Source: Lachnospiraceae bacterium (GTDB lineage Bacteria > Bacillota > Clostridia > Lachnospirales > Lachnospiraceae). From it: DNA of 64,000 nucleotides. The translations under genes were made by a program, and so were the position numbers. The notes under the pieces are model-generated. The model was given only the letters and a program-made list of their open reading frames with translations. It had not been told where the DNA came from and did not search any database. This document shows positions 17,248 through 26,164 of the stretch, in pieces (position 1 is the stretch's first letter; every line of letters starts with the position of its first letter). The stretch lies in NCBI GenBank assembly GCA_910574885.1, contig CAJTDD010000005.1:124001-188000 (forward strand). The letters are read 5' to 3'.

Positions 17248-18429
17248 ATGAAAAAAAAAGATTTTTATTCGTCCGGTGTTTTTGCACGTATGGCCAATGT
17301 GACACTGAGGACGATTCGTTATTATGATAAACAGGATATTCTGAAACCATCTTTCGTAAGTGAAGCAGGAGCGCGTTTTTATACAGATAAAGATTTTGCA
17401 AGGCTTCAGCAGATTTTGCTGTTGAAATATCTTGGATTTTCACTGGATGATATACGTGAGATGCTGATTGACGATACGGATTATCATTTTATGCTAAATT
17501 CATTGAATATCCAGTTAAAACTTGTGCAGGACAGAATTGAGCAGATGCAGCTTGTGGAGGAGGCAATCCGGGATACTTCAGAGGCAATCCAGGAAGAGCA
17601 TGTGATAGACTGGAATCAGATGTTGAACCTGATTCATCTGACGGGAATGGAGAAGAGCTTAAAGAACCAGTATCAGGATGCTTCCAATATCTCGGCACGG
17701 ATTCATCTTCATCATCTGTATTCCCAGAATCAGCAGGGATGGTTTCCGTGGATATATGAACAATTGGAAGTTCAGCCGGGAATGAGGATTTTGGAAATCG
17801 GATGTGGGGACGGGACGCTTTGGATGGAAAATCTGAACAAACTTCCGGAAAAGCTCCTAATTCTGCTTTCAGATCTTTCGGAAGGGATGCTCAGAGATGC
17901 GCGCCGCGCAATCGGAGTGGAGGATGCGAGGTTCTCCTATCAGGTGTTCGACTGCCATAAGATACCCTGTGACGACCGTTGTTTTGATCTTGTAATCGCG
18001 GATCATGTGCTGTTCTACTGCGAGGATATCCGGAAAGTGTGCCGGGAGGTGGTGAGGGTATTGAAACCTGACGGAAGGTTTTTTTGCAGCGCCTATGGGC
18101 AAAACCATATGAAAGAGGTAAATGCTTTGGTACAGGGATTCGATGACAGGATTGTCCTTTCTGCGGATAAATTATATGATAGGTTCGGGATGGAAAATGG
18201 CAGCGGCATTTTATCAGAGTATTTTCATGAATGTGAATGGAAAAGATACGAGGATTGTCTTGTCGTACCTAGACCGGAACCATTAATTTCATATGTGTTG
18301 TCTTGTCATGGCAACCAGGGGCAGTATATTACAGAACGTTATAAGGAGTTTCGTGCTTATGTGAAACGCAAAACAGATCGTGGTTTTCGGATTACAAAGG
18401 AGGCGGGGGCGTTTGTTTGCAAGATATAA
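17248..18429 (+). CDS. MerR-type regulator fused to a SAM-dependent methyltransferase
   Basis: A 393-residue fusion. Residues ~8-80 are a MerR HTH (GVFARMANVTLRTIRYYDKQ, then KDFARLQQILLLKYLGFSLD), followed by a coiled-coil helix to ~130. From ~160 on is a class I methyltransferase with motif I ILEIGCGDGTLW, an acidic LLSDLSEGM, and the motif IV region FDLVIADHVLFY. In MerR proteins the C-terminal domain senses the effector, so the methyltransferase fold may bind SAM or a small molecule, or modify one. AAGGAG at 17236-17241 fixes ATG 17248. It lies directly upstream of the rhamnose genes, whose promoter has a MerR-like spacer. Target and methyl acceptor are unknown. Confidence 0.85.
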   Translation: MKKKDFYSSGVFARMANVTLRTIRYYDKQDILKPSFVSEAGARFYTDKDFARLQQILLLKYLGFSLDDIREMLIDDTDYHFMLNSLNIQLKLVQDRIEQMQLVEEAIRDTSEAIQEEHVIDWNQMLNLIHLTGMEKSLKNQYQDASNISARIHLHHLYSQNQQGWFPWIYEQLEVQPGMRILEIGCGDGTLWMENLNKLPEKLLILLSDLSEGMLRDARRAIGVEDARFSYQVFDCHKIPCDDRCFDLVIADHVLFYCEDIRKVCREVVRVLKPDGRFFCSAYGQNHMKEVNALVQGFDDRIVLSADKLYDRFGMENGSGILSEYFHECEWKRYEDCLVVPRPEPLISYVLSCHGNQGQYITERYKEFRAYVKRKTDRGFRITKEAGAFVCKI

Positions 18430-18460
18430 TGGCTGTTTTTGGAAAAAATAAAAAAAATGC

Positions 18461-18491
18461 TTGAAGGTGACCTTAGGTCATCTTTTATAAT
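18461..18491 (+). promoter_or_regulatory. MerR-type promoter of the rml operon (19-bp spacer with dyad)
   Basis: TTGAAG (18461-18466) and a perfect TATAAT (18486-18491) are separated by 19 bp. The dyad GGTGACC-TTA-GGTCATC (18466-18482) fills most of the spacer. An over-long spacer with a centred dyad is the classic layout of promoters that MerR proteins untwist to activate. The transcript would have a ~95-nt leader before rmlA. Confidence 0.72.
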
Positions 18492-18593
18492 GCGATTTAG
18501 GAAGAATGAAAACAGAAAATTTAATCAACACTACTACTAATAGAATTCAGTCAATTGAGAAAATAAGTGTTTTACAGAAAAAGGAGGTTATAC

Positions 18594-19490
18594 ATGAAAG
18601 GAATTATATTAGCCGGAGGGTCTGGTACACGGCTTTATCCATTAACGATGGTAACATCTAAACAACTACTGCCCATTTACGATAAGCCGATGATCTATTA
18701 TCCGATGTCTGTGCTTATGAATGCGGGAATTCGGGAGATTTTGATTATTTCGACACCGCAGGATACACCTCGGTTTCAGGAACTCTTAGGGGACGGTCAT
18801 CAGTTCGGGGTACATCTGTCATATGCTGTTCAGCCAAGTCCGGACGGGCTGGCGCAGGCATTTATCATCGGAGAGGATTTTATTTGGAATGATACGGTCG
18901 CAATGGTACTGGGGGATAATATTTTTGCTGGACATGGTTTGAAAAAACGTTTAAAGGCCGCAGTAAAAAATGCCGAGTGGGGAAAGGGAGCCACAGTCTT
19001 TGGATACTATGTGGACGATCCAGAACGTTTTGGTATTGTGGAGTTCAACCATGAGGGGAAGGCAATTTCAATAGAGGAGAAACCCAAGACGCCTAAGAGT
19101 AATTATTGTGTGACAGGACTATATTTCTATGATAATAAGGTAGTAGAGTATGCAAAGAAACTGAAGCCTAGCGCTCGGGGAGAGTTGGAGATAACAGATC
19201 TGAATAGGGTTTATCTGGAGGAAGAGAAACTGAATGTGGAACTTCTGGGACAGGGATTCACTTGGCTGGATACAGGAACCCATGAAAGTCTTGTGGATGC
19301 AACGAACTTCGTTAAGACGGTGGAATCGCATCAGCATCGTAAGATTGCATGTCTGGAAGAGATTGCGTATCTGAATGGCTGGATCACAAAGGAGAATGTA
19401 CTGGAAGTGTACGAAGTTTTGAAGAAAAACCAGTATGGGCAATATCTAAGAGACGTGCTGGACGGAAAGTTTCAGGATGGGTTGTATTAA
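18594..19490 (+). CDS. rmlA: Glucose-1-phosphate thymidylyltransferase
   Basis: A protein of 298 residues with the nucleotidyltransferase signature [14 protein letters not shown] and [15 protein letters not shown], then [10 protein letters not shown] and [12 protein letters not shown]. It makes dTDP-glucose from dTTP and glucose-1-phosphate, the first step to dTDP-L-rhamnose. The frame opens at 18567, but AAGGAGG at 18581-18587 and the conserved MKGIILAGG place the start at ATG 18594. It leads the operon rmlA-rmlB-rmlD-rmlC. RmlA is normally feedback-inhibited by dTDP-rhamnose. Confidence 0.97.
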   Translation: MKGIILAGGSGTRLYPLTMVTSKQLLPIYDKPMIYYPMSVLMNAGIREILIISTPQDTPRFQELLGDGHQFGVHLSYAVQPSPDGLAQAFIIGEDFIWNDTVAMVLGDNIFAGHGLKKRLKAAVKNAEWGKGATVFGYYVDDPERFGIVEFNHEGKAISIEEKPKTPKSNYCVTGLYFYDNKVVEYAKKLKPSARGELEITDLNRVYLEEEKLNVELLGQGFTWLDTGTHESLVDATNFVKTVESHQHRKIACLEEIAYLNGWITKENVLEVYEVLKKNQYGQYLRDVLDGKFQDGLY

Positions 19491-19522
19491 AAGAAGTAGA
19501 ATGAAAGAAAAGGAGAATAGAT

Positions 19523-20542
19523 ATGACAATTATAGTAACCGGCGGAGCCGGATTCATCGGAAGTAACTTCATTTTTCATATGTTGGACAAATACCCGGAT
19601 TACCGGATCATTTGTCTGGACTGCCTGACATATGCCGGGAATCTGTCCACTCTTGAACCTGTGATGGATCGCCCGAATTTCCGGTTTGTGAAGGAAAGCA
19701 TTACAGAGCGGGAAGCGGTGTATAGACTGTTTGAGGAAGAGCATCCGGATATTGTGGTGAATTTTGCGGCAGAGAGTCATGTAGACCGTTCGATTGAGAA
19801 TCCGGAGGTATTTCTGGACACCAATATCAAAGGGACGGCTGTGCTGATGGACGCATGCAGGAAATTTGGAATTACCCGTTATCATCAAGTATCTACAGAC
19901 GAGGTATACGGAGATCTTCCGTTGGATCGTCCGGATCTGTTTTTTACAGAGGAGACTCCAATCCACACTAGCAGCCCCTATAGCTCTTCCAAAGCAGCGG
20001 CTGACCTGTTGGCGCTTGCGTATTACAGGACGTATGGGCTGCCTGTGACGATTAGCAGATGTTCCAATAACTATGGCCCCTATCACTTCCCGGAGAAGCT
20101 GATACCTTTGATGATTGCCAATGCGTTGAATGATAAGCCTCTTCCGGTATATGGGAAAGGAGAGAATGTCCGCGACTGGCTCTATGTGGAAGACCACTGT
20201 AAGGCAATCGACCTGATTATCCATAAGGGGCGTATAGGAGAAGTTTACAACATCGGCGGACATAATGAAATGAAGAATATCGACATTGTGAAGATAATAT
20301 GCAGGGAATTAGGCAAACCAGAGAGCCTGATTACCTATGTGACGGACCGTAAGGGGCACGATATGCGATATGCGATTGACCCGACGAAGATTCATGGGGA
20401 ACTCGGATGGCTGCCAGAGACGAAATTTGCGGATGGAATCAAGAAGACTATCCGGTGGTATCTGGAACATAAGGAATGGTGGGAGACGATTATTTCCGGA
20501 GAATATCAGAATTATTACGAGAAAATGTATACGAACCGGTAA
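19523..20542 (+). CDS. rmlB: dTDP-glucose 4,6-dehydratase
   Basis: A 339-residue extended short-chain dehydrogenase with the NAD-binding TGGAGFIGSNF, the active-site region STDEVYGDLP and YSSSKAAADLL (Tyr-x-x-x-Lys), and RCSNNYGPYHFPEKLIPL. It converts dTDP-glucose to dTDP-4-keto-6-deoxyglucose. AGGAG precedes ATG 19523. The length is normal for RmlB. It is second in the rhamnose operon. Confidence 0.97.
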   Translation: MTIIVTGGAGFIGSNFIFHMLDKYPDYRIICLDCLTYAGNLSTLEPVMDRPNFRFVKESITEREAVYRLFEEEHPDIVVNFAAESHVDRSIENPEVFLDTNIKGTAVLMDACRKFGITRYHQVSTDEVYGDLPLDRPDLFFTEETPIHTSSPYSSSKAAADLLALAYYRTYGLPVTISRCSNNYGPYHFPEKLIPLMIANALNDKPLPVYGKGENVRDWLYVEDHCKAIDLIIHKGRIGEVYNIGGHNEMKNIDIVKIICRELGKPESLITYVTDRKGHDMRYAIDPTKIHGELGWLPETKFADGIKKTIRWYLEHKEWWETIISGEYQNYYEKMYTNR

Positions 20543-20565
20543 GTGGAATGTCAGGAGGAAATCAT

Positions 20566-21507
20566 ATGAAAATATTGGTCACTGGCGTGGCAGGACAGTT
20601 GGGGCATGATGTCATGAATGAACTGGATAAGAGAGGTTACGAAGGGATCGGCAGCGACATTGCAGAGAAATACAGCGGTGTGGAAGACGGCTCTCCGGTT
20701 ACAGCAATGCCTTATTTCCAGATGGACATCACAGACGCCAAAGCGGTAGAGGAGAAGATTACCGGGACAGCCCCGGATGTGGTGGTACACTGTGCAGCAT
20801 GGACGGCGGTAGATCTTGCAGAGGACGACGACAAGGTGGAAAAAGTGTACGCAGTCAACAGCAGGGGAACAGCGAATATTGCGAAGGTCTGCCAGAAATT
20901 GGACTGCAAGCTGGTTTATCTCAGCACAGATTATGTATTTGACGGGCAAGGCAGCGTTCCATGGAAACCGGACTGTAAGGAGTACAGGCCGTTAAATGTT
21001 TACGGTAAGACGAAACTGGAAGGAGAACTGGCGATATCTGAGCGTCTGTCTAAATTTTTTATCGTGCGTATCGCCTGGGTGTTTGGCAAGAATGGTAAGA
21101 ATTTTATCAAGACGATGTTAAATATTGGAAAGAACCATGACAGCATCAGGGTTGTTAATGACCAGATTGGAACGCCGACCTATACGTATGATCTGGCAAG
21201 GCTTTTGGTGGACATGATTGAGACGGACAAGTATGGATATTACCATGTGACGAATGAAGGCGGCTACGTGAGTTGGTATGATTTTACAAAAGAAATATTT
21301 CGACAGGCGGTAGAACTTGGACATTCCGAATATTCTGAGGAGCGCTTAAAGGTCGTCCCTGTGACGACAGAAGAGTACGGAGTCTCCAAAGCGGTAAGGC
21401 CGTTCAACAGCCGGCTTGATAAAAGTAAGCTGGCAGAGAATGGGTTTGTGTCGCTTCCTGATTGGCGGGACGCTCTTGCAAGATATCTTGGGGAAATCGA
21501 ATTCTAG
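20566..21507 (+). CDS. rmlD: dTDP-4-dehydrorhamnose reductase
   Basis: A protein of 313 residues with the N-terminal motif ILVTGVAGQLGHDVMNEL, YLSTDYVFDGQG, and YGKTKLEGE (catalytic Tyr-x-x-x-Lys). It reduces dTDP-4-keto-rhamnose to dTDP-L-rhamnose with NAD(P)H, the last step. The frame is open from 20476 inside rmlB, but AGGAGG (20553-20558) and the conserved start give ATG 20566. In this operon rmlD precedes rmlC, the reverse of the pathway order. Confidence 0.96.
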   Translation: MKILVTGVAGQLGHDVMNELDKRGYEGIGSDIAEKYSGVEDGSPVTAMPYFQMDITDAKAVEEKITGTAPDVVVHCAAWTAVDLAEDDDKVEKVYAVNSRGTANIAKVCQKLDCKLVYLSTDYVFDGQGSVPWKPDCKEYRPLNVYGKTKLEGELAISERLSKFFIVRIAWVFGKNGKNFIKTMLNIGKNHDSIRVVNDQIGTPTYTYDLARLLVDMIETDKYGYYHVTNEGGYVSWYDFTKEIFRQAVELGHSEYSEERLKVVPVTTEEYGVSKAVRPFNSRLDKSKLAENGFVSLPDWRDALARYLGEIEF

Positions 21508-21541
21508 CGTTGTAATTGAAATACATGGAAAGGATAAGACT

Positions 21542-22153
21542 ATGGGACAGATTAAAGTAAAAAAGAATGCAGGCGGAATTAATGGGCTTTGCGTGATTGA
21601 ACCGGCAGTCCATGGAGATGCCAGAGGATATTTTATGGAAACCTATAATCAACGTGATATGGAAGAAGAAGGGCTTACCATGAATTTTGTGCAGGATAAC
21701 CAGTCCTGCTCCGTCAAGGGGGTTTTGCGTGGACTGCATTTCCAGAAAGAATTTCCCCAGGGAAAACTGGTCAGAGTGATCAAAGGAGCGGTATATGACG
21801 TGGCGGTTGATTTAAGAAGCGGCAGTGATACCTATGGAAAATGGTTTGGCATAGAACTTACGGAAGAAAATAGAAAACAATTTTATATTCCGGAAGGCTT
21901 TGCCCATGGATTTATGGTTCTAAGTGAAATTGCTGAGTTCTGTTATAAATGTACGGATTTCTATCGCCCGGGAGATGAAGGCGGACTGGCGTGGAACGAC
22001 CCTGAAATAGGCGTCGAGTGGCCGGGGATTGTTGGTGAATACAAGGGAACTGCTTCTGCAGAAGGCTATCAGTTAAAAGATGGGACAAAGCTGAATCTTA
22101 GCGAAAAAGATCAGTTATGGGCAGGGCTTAAAGATACTTTTTGCTTTCAATAA
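21542..22153 (+). CDS. rmlC: dTDP-4-dehydrorhamnose 3,5-epimerase
   Basis: A cupin-fold protein of 203 residues with EPAVHGDARGYFMETYN, GVLRGLHFQ (catalytic His), VDLRSGSDTYGKW and YIPEGFAHGFMVL. It epimerises C3 and C5 of the 4-keto sugar. The frame is open from 21416, but AAAGGA (21529-21534) and the protein alignment support ATG 21542. The gene ends at a strong bidirectional hairpin. Confidence 0.95.
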   Translation: MGQIKVKKNAGGINGLCVIEPAVHGDARGYFMETYNQRDMEEEGLTMNFVQDNQSCSVKGVLRGLHFQKEFPQGKLVRVIKGAVYDVAVDLRSGSDTYGKWFGIELTEENRKQFYIPEGFAHGFMVLSEIAEFCYKCTDFYRPGDEGGLAWNDPEIGVEWPGIVGEYKGTASAEGYQLKDGTKLNLSEKDQLWAGLKDTFCFQ

Positions 22154-22157
22154 AAGG

Positions 22158-22213
22158 AAAGGGGAGGTTGTAAATAACTGCCATATGCAAGATATTGCAG
22201 CCTTCCCCTTTTT
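22158..22213. terminator. Bidirectional terminator between rmlC and the convergent GT2 gene
   Basis: AAAGGGGAGG (starting at 22158) pairs with CCTTCCCCTTT (ending near 22211) with a bulge, and the stem continues through TTGTAAATA against ATATTGCAG with wobble pairs. The plus side ends in TTTTTATT and the minus side in a T-rich stretch. It serves the rml operon on one strand and the glycosyltransferase gene on the other. Confidence 0.75.
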
Positions 22214-22227
22214 ATTAAGGAATTTCG

Positions 22228-23208
22228 TTATCTGCCGGTGGTCTTTCTTGTAACCCAATCTTTTACATACGAGAAGGTATGTTTCACCAATTCTCCTTCA
22301 ATCCGAATATAATTATGCAGACGCCGCATACGGAACGGAACTTTCCGTTGCTCTTTCATGGATTTCAGTCCTTCACATATCCCTTCTTTATAATCCTTGC
22401 CGAATCCGATCTTTACAAAAAAGGCATATTTCAGCAAATATCCAACTAAAAGGGGAATAAAATTGACCAGTAACTGTAAATAGGGCATATTTTTATAATT
22501 CAAATACACATTATTCCGTGCAGACAGTTTGACTTTGAAGGAATTGTATTTCGATCCGCTTGTCCCGCTTCCGACGTGGTAGACCAATGCCGTAGGACAG
22601 TACATATTTCGATACCCGAAAATTTTGGCTCGATACCCGACGTCAATGTCCTCCAGATAAGCAAAATGATTCTCGTCAAATAATCCGATTTTCTTAAAAA
22701 CTTGCCTGCGGTAAATAGCCGCGCCTGCACATGCGCTGAATACTTCGTCATTAACGGTATAATTGGAGACGGGTCTTCCGACACCGCGGCATACGCCCCA
22801 CCCTGTCAGGGTATACAGATCACCGGCGCTGTCAATTAGTTCCGGATGGTACATTTGAATCATCTTGCTGCTGACAGAAAAAATTCGGGGCGACCGTTCA
22901 ATCGATTTTACCATCTCTTCTATATAATTTGGATCGGCGGTAGTGTCGTTGTTTAAAAGGATTACGTACGGAGTACGGGAATGCCGGATTCCCATATTTA
23001 CCGCCTTACTGAATCCGTAGTTCTGATCCAGGGCAATGACTTCAATTTCCGGGTAGTGTTCCCGCACATATTGAACGCTTCCGTCTGTCGAAGCATTATC
23101 AACGACCAGAATCCGATAATCCTGAAAAGTCTGCTCTTTTAAGGAAGCAAGACAGGGTTTCATGAAATGACATCCGTTATAATTGGGAATGATAATAGTA
23201 ACTTTCAT
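22228..23208 (-). CDS. Family 2 glycosyltransferase, rhamnosyltransferase-like
   Basis: A 326-residue GT-A enzyme: TIIIPNYNGCHFMKPCLASL, VDNASTDGSVQYVREH, the D-x-D equivalent LLNNDTTADP, and the later FDENHFAYLEDIDVGYRAKI. The frame can start at 23241, but a TATAAT box lies at 23250-23255 on this strand, which would leave that start without a leader. ATG 23208, beginning MKVTIIIPNYN, is preferred. It is encoded opposite to the rml genes and to the sugar-phosphate transferase gene. Its place beside rmlABDC suggests dTDP-rhamnose as donor; this is inference. Confidence 0.85.
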   Translation of the reverse strand: MKVTIIIPNYNGCHFMKPCLASLKEQTFQDYRILVVDNASTDGSVQYVREHYPEIEVIALDQNYGFSKAVNMGIRHSRTPYVILLNNDTTADPNYIEEMVKSIERSPRIFSVSSKMIQMYHPELIDSAGDLYTLTGWGVCRGVGRPVSNYTVNDEVFSACAGAAIYRRQVFKKIGLFDENHFAYLEDIDVGYRAKIFGYRNMYCPTALVYHVGSGTSGSKYNSFKVKLSARNNVYLNYKNMPYLQLLVNFIPLLVGYLLKYAFFVKIGFGKDYKEGICEGLKSMKEQRKVPFRMRRLHNYIRIEGELVKHTFSYVKDWVTRKTTGR

Positions 23209-23422
23209 ATATATATGAATCCGCCTTTCGTATCTATTCATGTTGTTCTATTATAACAGAGATTTACAATTTATGCTATATGAACTTATACAGGAAGAAA
23301 ATCGAAACAAGTCGGTGTAAAATCGTTGAGGTTATGGCTTGCCAATTTGACAATAGACTGCAAAAAATGTAATTATTGCGTAAATATTAATGAATTGTTA
23401 AGAAAAACTACAAATTGATGGG

Positions 23423-23451
23423 TTGTCGATTTGGATATTTTATTGTATTAT
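23423..23451 (+). promoter_or_regulatory. Promoter of the polyprenyl-phosphate sugar transferase gene
   Basis: TTGTCG (23423-23428) and TATTAT (23446-23451) are separated by exactly 17 bp, ~22 bp before the first start codon. The rest of 23209-23422 is AT-rich and shows no ORF. Confidence 0.55.
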
Positions 23452-23472
23452 AAGGTGTGATTTAGGTGGTGA

Positions 23473-24882
23473 ATGAACGTGATTAAGAATAATCAGAAAT
23501 TGTTGAATACATTTCATGTTGTAATAGATGCGCTGGCAATTATATTTTCTTATGTGGCTGCGTGGTATATCCGGTTCAGAAGCGGAATCTTCGAGATGGC
23601 TCCGTGGTATCTGTCCGTGAATGAATATATGAGGGTGCTGGTATTTCTCGTACCGGAATACCTTCTTTTATACTATATATTCCAGCTATACACTCCGAAA
23701 CGGGTGCAGGGCAGAAGGCTTGAAGCTTGGAGGATTATACAGGCGAATGTGATTGGGCTTATGACGTTTATCCTGCTGTTGTATCTGGCAAGGGAGTCGG
23801 ATTTCTCCAGAACGATGATGTTTATATTTTTCTGTGTGAATGTGTTTGTGGAGGTTGTGGGGCGGAATATTCTGCGGGAAGAGCTGAGGAATATCCGCAA
23901 AAAAGGATACAACCAGAAACATATCCTTTTAGTGGGATATAGCCGGGCGGCTGAGCAATATGTGGACAGAATACGGGCAAATCCGGAATGGGGATACATT
24001 GTCAGAGGAATATTGGCGGATAACAAGCCGCGGGGGACGGAATACCGAGGTGTGAAGGTCCTGGGAAGGACGGAAAATCTGTCCATTGTACTCCCGGAGA
24101 ATAAATTGGACGAGATTGTCATAACCCTTGGACTTGCGGAATATCATAAGCTGGAACACATAGTAGGGATGTGCGAGAAGTCGGGGGTACACACCAAGTT
24201 TATTCCTGACTACAACAATATCATTCCGACGAAGCCTTATACAGAGGATCTGGTCGGGCTTCCGGTGGTGAATATCCGGCATGTGCCTCTGAGCAATGCA
24301 TTGAATGCTCTGCTCAAGCGTGGAGTTGATTTGGTTGGCGCGGTGACTGCGTTGATTCTGTTTTCCCCGGTAATGGCAGTGACGGCTGCGATAATTAAGC
24401 TGACATCACCGGGACCGCTGATCTTTAAGCAGGAGCGGATTGGTTTCCAGAACAAACCGTTTTTGATGTATAAGTTCCGTTCCATGGTGGTACAAGATGA
24501 GAAGAAAGAAAAAGGGGAATGGACAACCCCGGATGATCCCCGGGTGACAAGGTTTGGTAAATTTATACGAAAGACGAGTATTGATGAACTTCCGCAGCTT
24601 TTTAACGTACTGAAGGGAAACATGAGCATGGTAGGACCAAGACCGGAGCGGCCTCAGTTCGTTGAAAAGTTTAGTGAGGAGATTCCTCGGTACAGGGTCA
24701 AACATCAGGTGCGTCCAGGGCTTACGGGATGGGCGCAGGTGAATGGATATCGGGGGGATACTTCTATTCGCAGACGGATTGAGTTTGATTTGTACTATAT
24801 TGAGAACTGGACGCTGGGATTTGATCTTAAAATTATTTTTTTGACATTTTTCAAAGGCTTTGTGAACAAGAACGCATATTAG
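23473..24882 (+). CDS. Undecaprenyl-phosphate sugar phosphotransferase (WbaP/WcaJ type, initiating enzyme)
   Basis: A 469-residue polyprenol-phosphate hexose-1-phosphate transferase. There are four N-terminal membrane helices (~12-115), a CoA-binding-like Rossmann domain (~148-250, HILLVGYSRAAEQYVDRI), one more helix (~285) and the catalytic bacterial sugar transferase domain to the end (FKQERIGFQNKPFLMYKFRS; TSIDELPQLFNVLKGNMSMV; RPGLTGWAQVNG). It puts the first sugar phosphate on undecaprenyl phosphate. AGGTGG at 23464-23469 is close to ATG 23473, and GTG 23479 is an equally possible start. It begins a second assembly block with LCP and polymerase genes. Confidence 0.93.
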   Translation: MNVIKNNQKLLNTFHVVIDALAIIFSYVAAWYIRFRSGIFEMAPWYLSVNEYMRVLVFLVPEYLLLYYIFQLYTPKRVQGRRLEAWRIIQANVIGLMTFILLLYLARESDFSRTMMFIFFCVNVFVEVVGRNILREELRNIRKKGYNQKHILLVGYSRAAEQYVDRIRANPEWGYIVRGILADNKPRGTEYRGVKVLGRTENLSIVLPENKLDEIVITLGLAEYHKLEHIVGMCEKSGVHTKFIPDYNNIIPTKPYTEDLVGLPVVNIRHVPLSNALNALLKRGVDLVGAVTALILFSPVMAVTAAIIKLTSPGPLIFKQERIGFQNKPFLMYKFRSMVVQDEKKEKGEWTTPDDPRVTRFGKFIRKTSIDELPQLFNVLKGNMSMVGPRPERPQFVEKFSEEIPRYRVKHQVRPGLTGWAQVNGYRGDTSIRRRIEFDLYYIENWTLGFDLKIIFLTFFKGFVNKNAY

Positions 24883-24901
24883 CCTGTAGGGGAGAGCTTA
24901 T

Positions 24902-26164
24902 ATGGATAAATATAGAAGCGTTGACAGAAGAAGTGTTGACAGAAGAAGTATGGACAGAAATAGAGATACAGATAGGAAGAGGGGTGCGGTTCAGAATCGG
25001 AATGTGGATAGGAAGAGGGGTGCGGTTCAGAATCGGAACATGGACAAGAAAAGAAGCACAGATAGGAGAATGCCGCCTCAGGAACGACAAAAGAAGAGAC
25101 GAAAGAGACGTAGGAAAAGGGTTTTTCTGTTGTGCTTTGAATTACTTGTTTTAGCCATTTTGTGTATTGTTGGATATGGGATGCTGAAACTGGGGAAACT
25201 GAACATTAACATATTGAATCCGAATAATCTGGAGGTTTATAAAGATACCGGGCCTTATACGAATATCGCCTGTTTTGGTTTGGATTCCAGGAATGGGGAG
25301 CTAGAAGGCGGTGTACAGAGCGATAGTATTATGATTGTGAGCATCAACAATGAGACGAATGATGTGACGCTGACGTCAGTATACAGGGACACGCTGCTGA
25401 TGCAAGCAGACGGCAGTTACGAGAAGGCAAATTCTGCGTACAACAGGGGAGGCCCGGAGGCGGCAATCAGCCTGCTGAACCGTAATTTTGATTTGGATAT
25501 CCGCAATTATGTCAGCGTTAATTTCAGCGCTTTGGTTGACGTAATTGATGCTCTGGGCGGGCTTGAGATTAATATGACTCAGGAAGAGGCATTTTATTGC
25601 AATGGATATGCGTTTGAGACTGCTCAGGTCGTGGGAAAGGAAATGACGAAGGAGGATTGCATTGATGAAGTGGCAGGAACTCAGCTGTTAGACGGAATCC
25701 ATGCGGTCGGCTATGCAAGAATTCGTTATACGGAAGGAAATGATTTCAAACGTACGGAACGTCAGCGGGAAGTTTTGCAGCTCACGGTGGATAAGGCGAA
25801 GAAAGCCAACCTGCTGACTTTGAATAAGATTGTAGACGATGTATTCCCGCAGATTTCCACCAGTCTGTCGATTACAGATATGCTCGGGTTTGCGGCGAAT
25901 ATCATGAACTATAATATTGTAGGGAAAGCAGGTTTTCCTTATGCTGTGACAACGAGCGAAGACGTCTTGAACCATAAAGGGTCTTATGTAGTACCGATTG
26001 ATTTTATTGGCAACGTGACACAGCTCCACCAGAATATTTTTGCAGAAGAATGGTATGAACCGTCCAGCAAAGTAAAGCAGATTCATGACGATATCATTTA
26101 TCTGACCGGTGTGTCGGAAGATGCGACGGCAATGGAGACCTCGTTTGGAGGAGACGTACAATGA
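24902..26164 (+). CDS. LytR-CpsA-Psr (LCP) family glycopolymer-wall ligase with repeated basic N-terminus
   Basis: A protein of 420 residues. The first ~78 are cytoplasmic, highly basic and repetitive (VDRRSVDRRSMDRN, then two copies of DRKRGAVQNRNV/M), ending in RRKRRRKRV before a single helix (~80-102). The external LCP domain follows from ~118: NIACFGLDSRNGELEGG, SDSIMIVSIN, SVYRDTLLM, ARIRYTEGNDFKRTERQREV. LCP enzymes transfer lipid-linked wall polymers onto peptidoglycan. GGGGAG precedes ATG 24902. It overlaps the Wzy-like gene by 4 bp (ATGA), which suggests it ligates that polymer. Confidence 0.93.
   Translation: MDKYRSVDRRSVDRRSMDRNRDTDRKRGAVQNRNVDRKRGAVQNRNMDKKRSTDRRMPPQERQKKRRKRRRKRVFLLCFELLVLAILCIVGYGMLKLGKLNINILNPNNLEVYKDTGPYTNIACFGLDSRNGELEGGVQSDSIMIVSINNETNDVTLTSVYRDTLLMQADGSYEKANSAYNRGGPEAAISLLNRNFDLDIRNYVSVNFSALVDVIDALGGLEINMTQEEAFYCNGYAFETAQVVGKEMTKEDCIDEVAGTQLLDGIHAVGYARIRYTEGNDFKRTERQREVLQLTVDKAKKANLLTLNKIVDDVFPQISTSLSITDMLGFAANIMNYNIVGKAGFPYAVTTSEDVLNHKGSYVVPIDFIGNVTQLHQNIFAEEWYEPSSKVKQIHDDIIYLTGVSEDATAMETSFGGDVQ
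24971..25042 (+). repeat. Tandem 36-bp coding repeat (two copies) in the LCP N-terminus
   Basis: Two adjacent 36-bp units, 24971-25006 and 25007-25042, begin GATAGGAAGAGGGGTGCGG and differ only in the last few bases. Each encodes DRKRGAVQNRN plus V or M. A shorter 15-bp repeat encoding VDRRS lies just upstream (~24922-24951). Being in frame, the units can vary the length of the basic cytoplasmic tail by slippage. Confidence 0.85.

Noticed and set aside
18506-18661. 51-codon ORF in the rml leader, overlapping the start of rmlA
   Set aside because: Weak ribosome site, runs out of frame into rmlA, no recognisable product; probably chance.
19487-20263. Minus-strand ORF of 258 codons opposite rmlB
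   Set aside because: Antisense shadow of rmlB; the product has no recognisable domain.
24905-25042. Short repeats in the LCP gene as a CRISPR-like array
   Set aside because: Units are adjacent without spacers and stay in the coding frame; they are coding tandem repeats.
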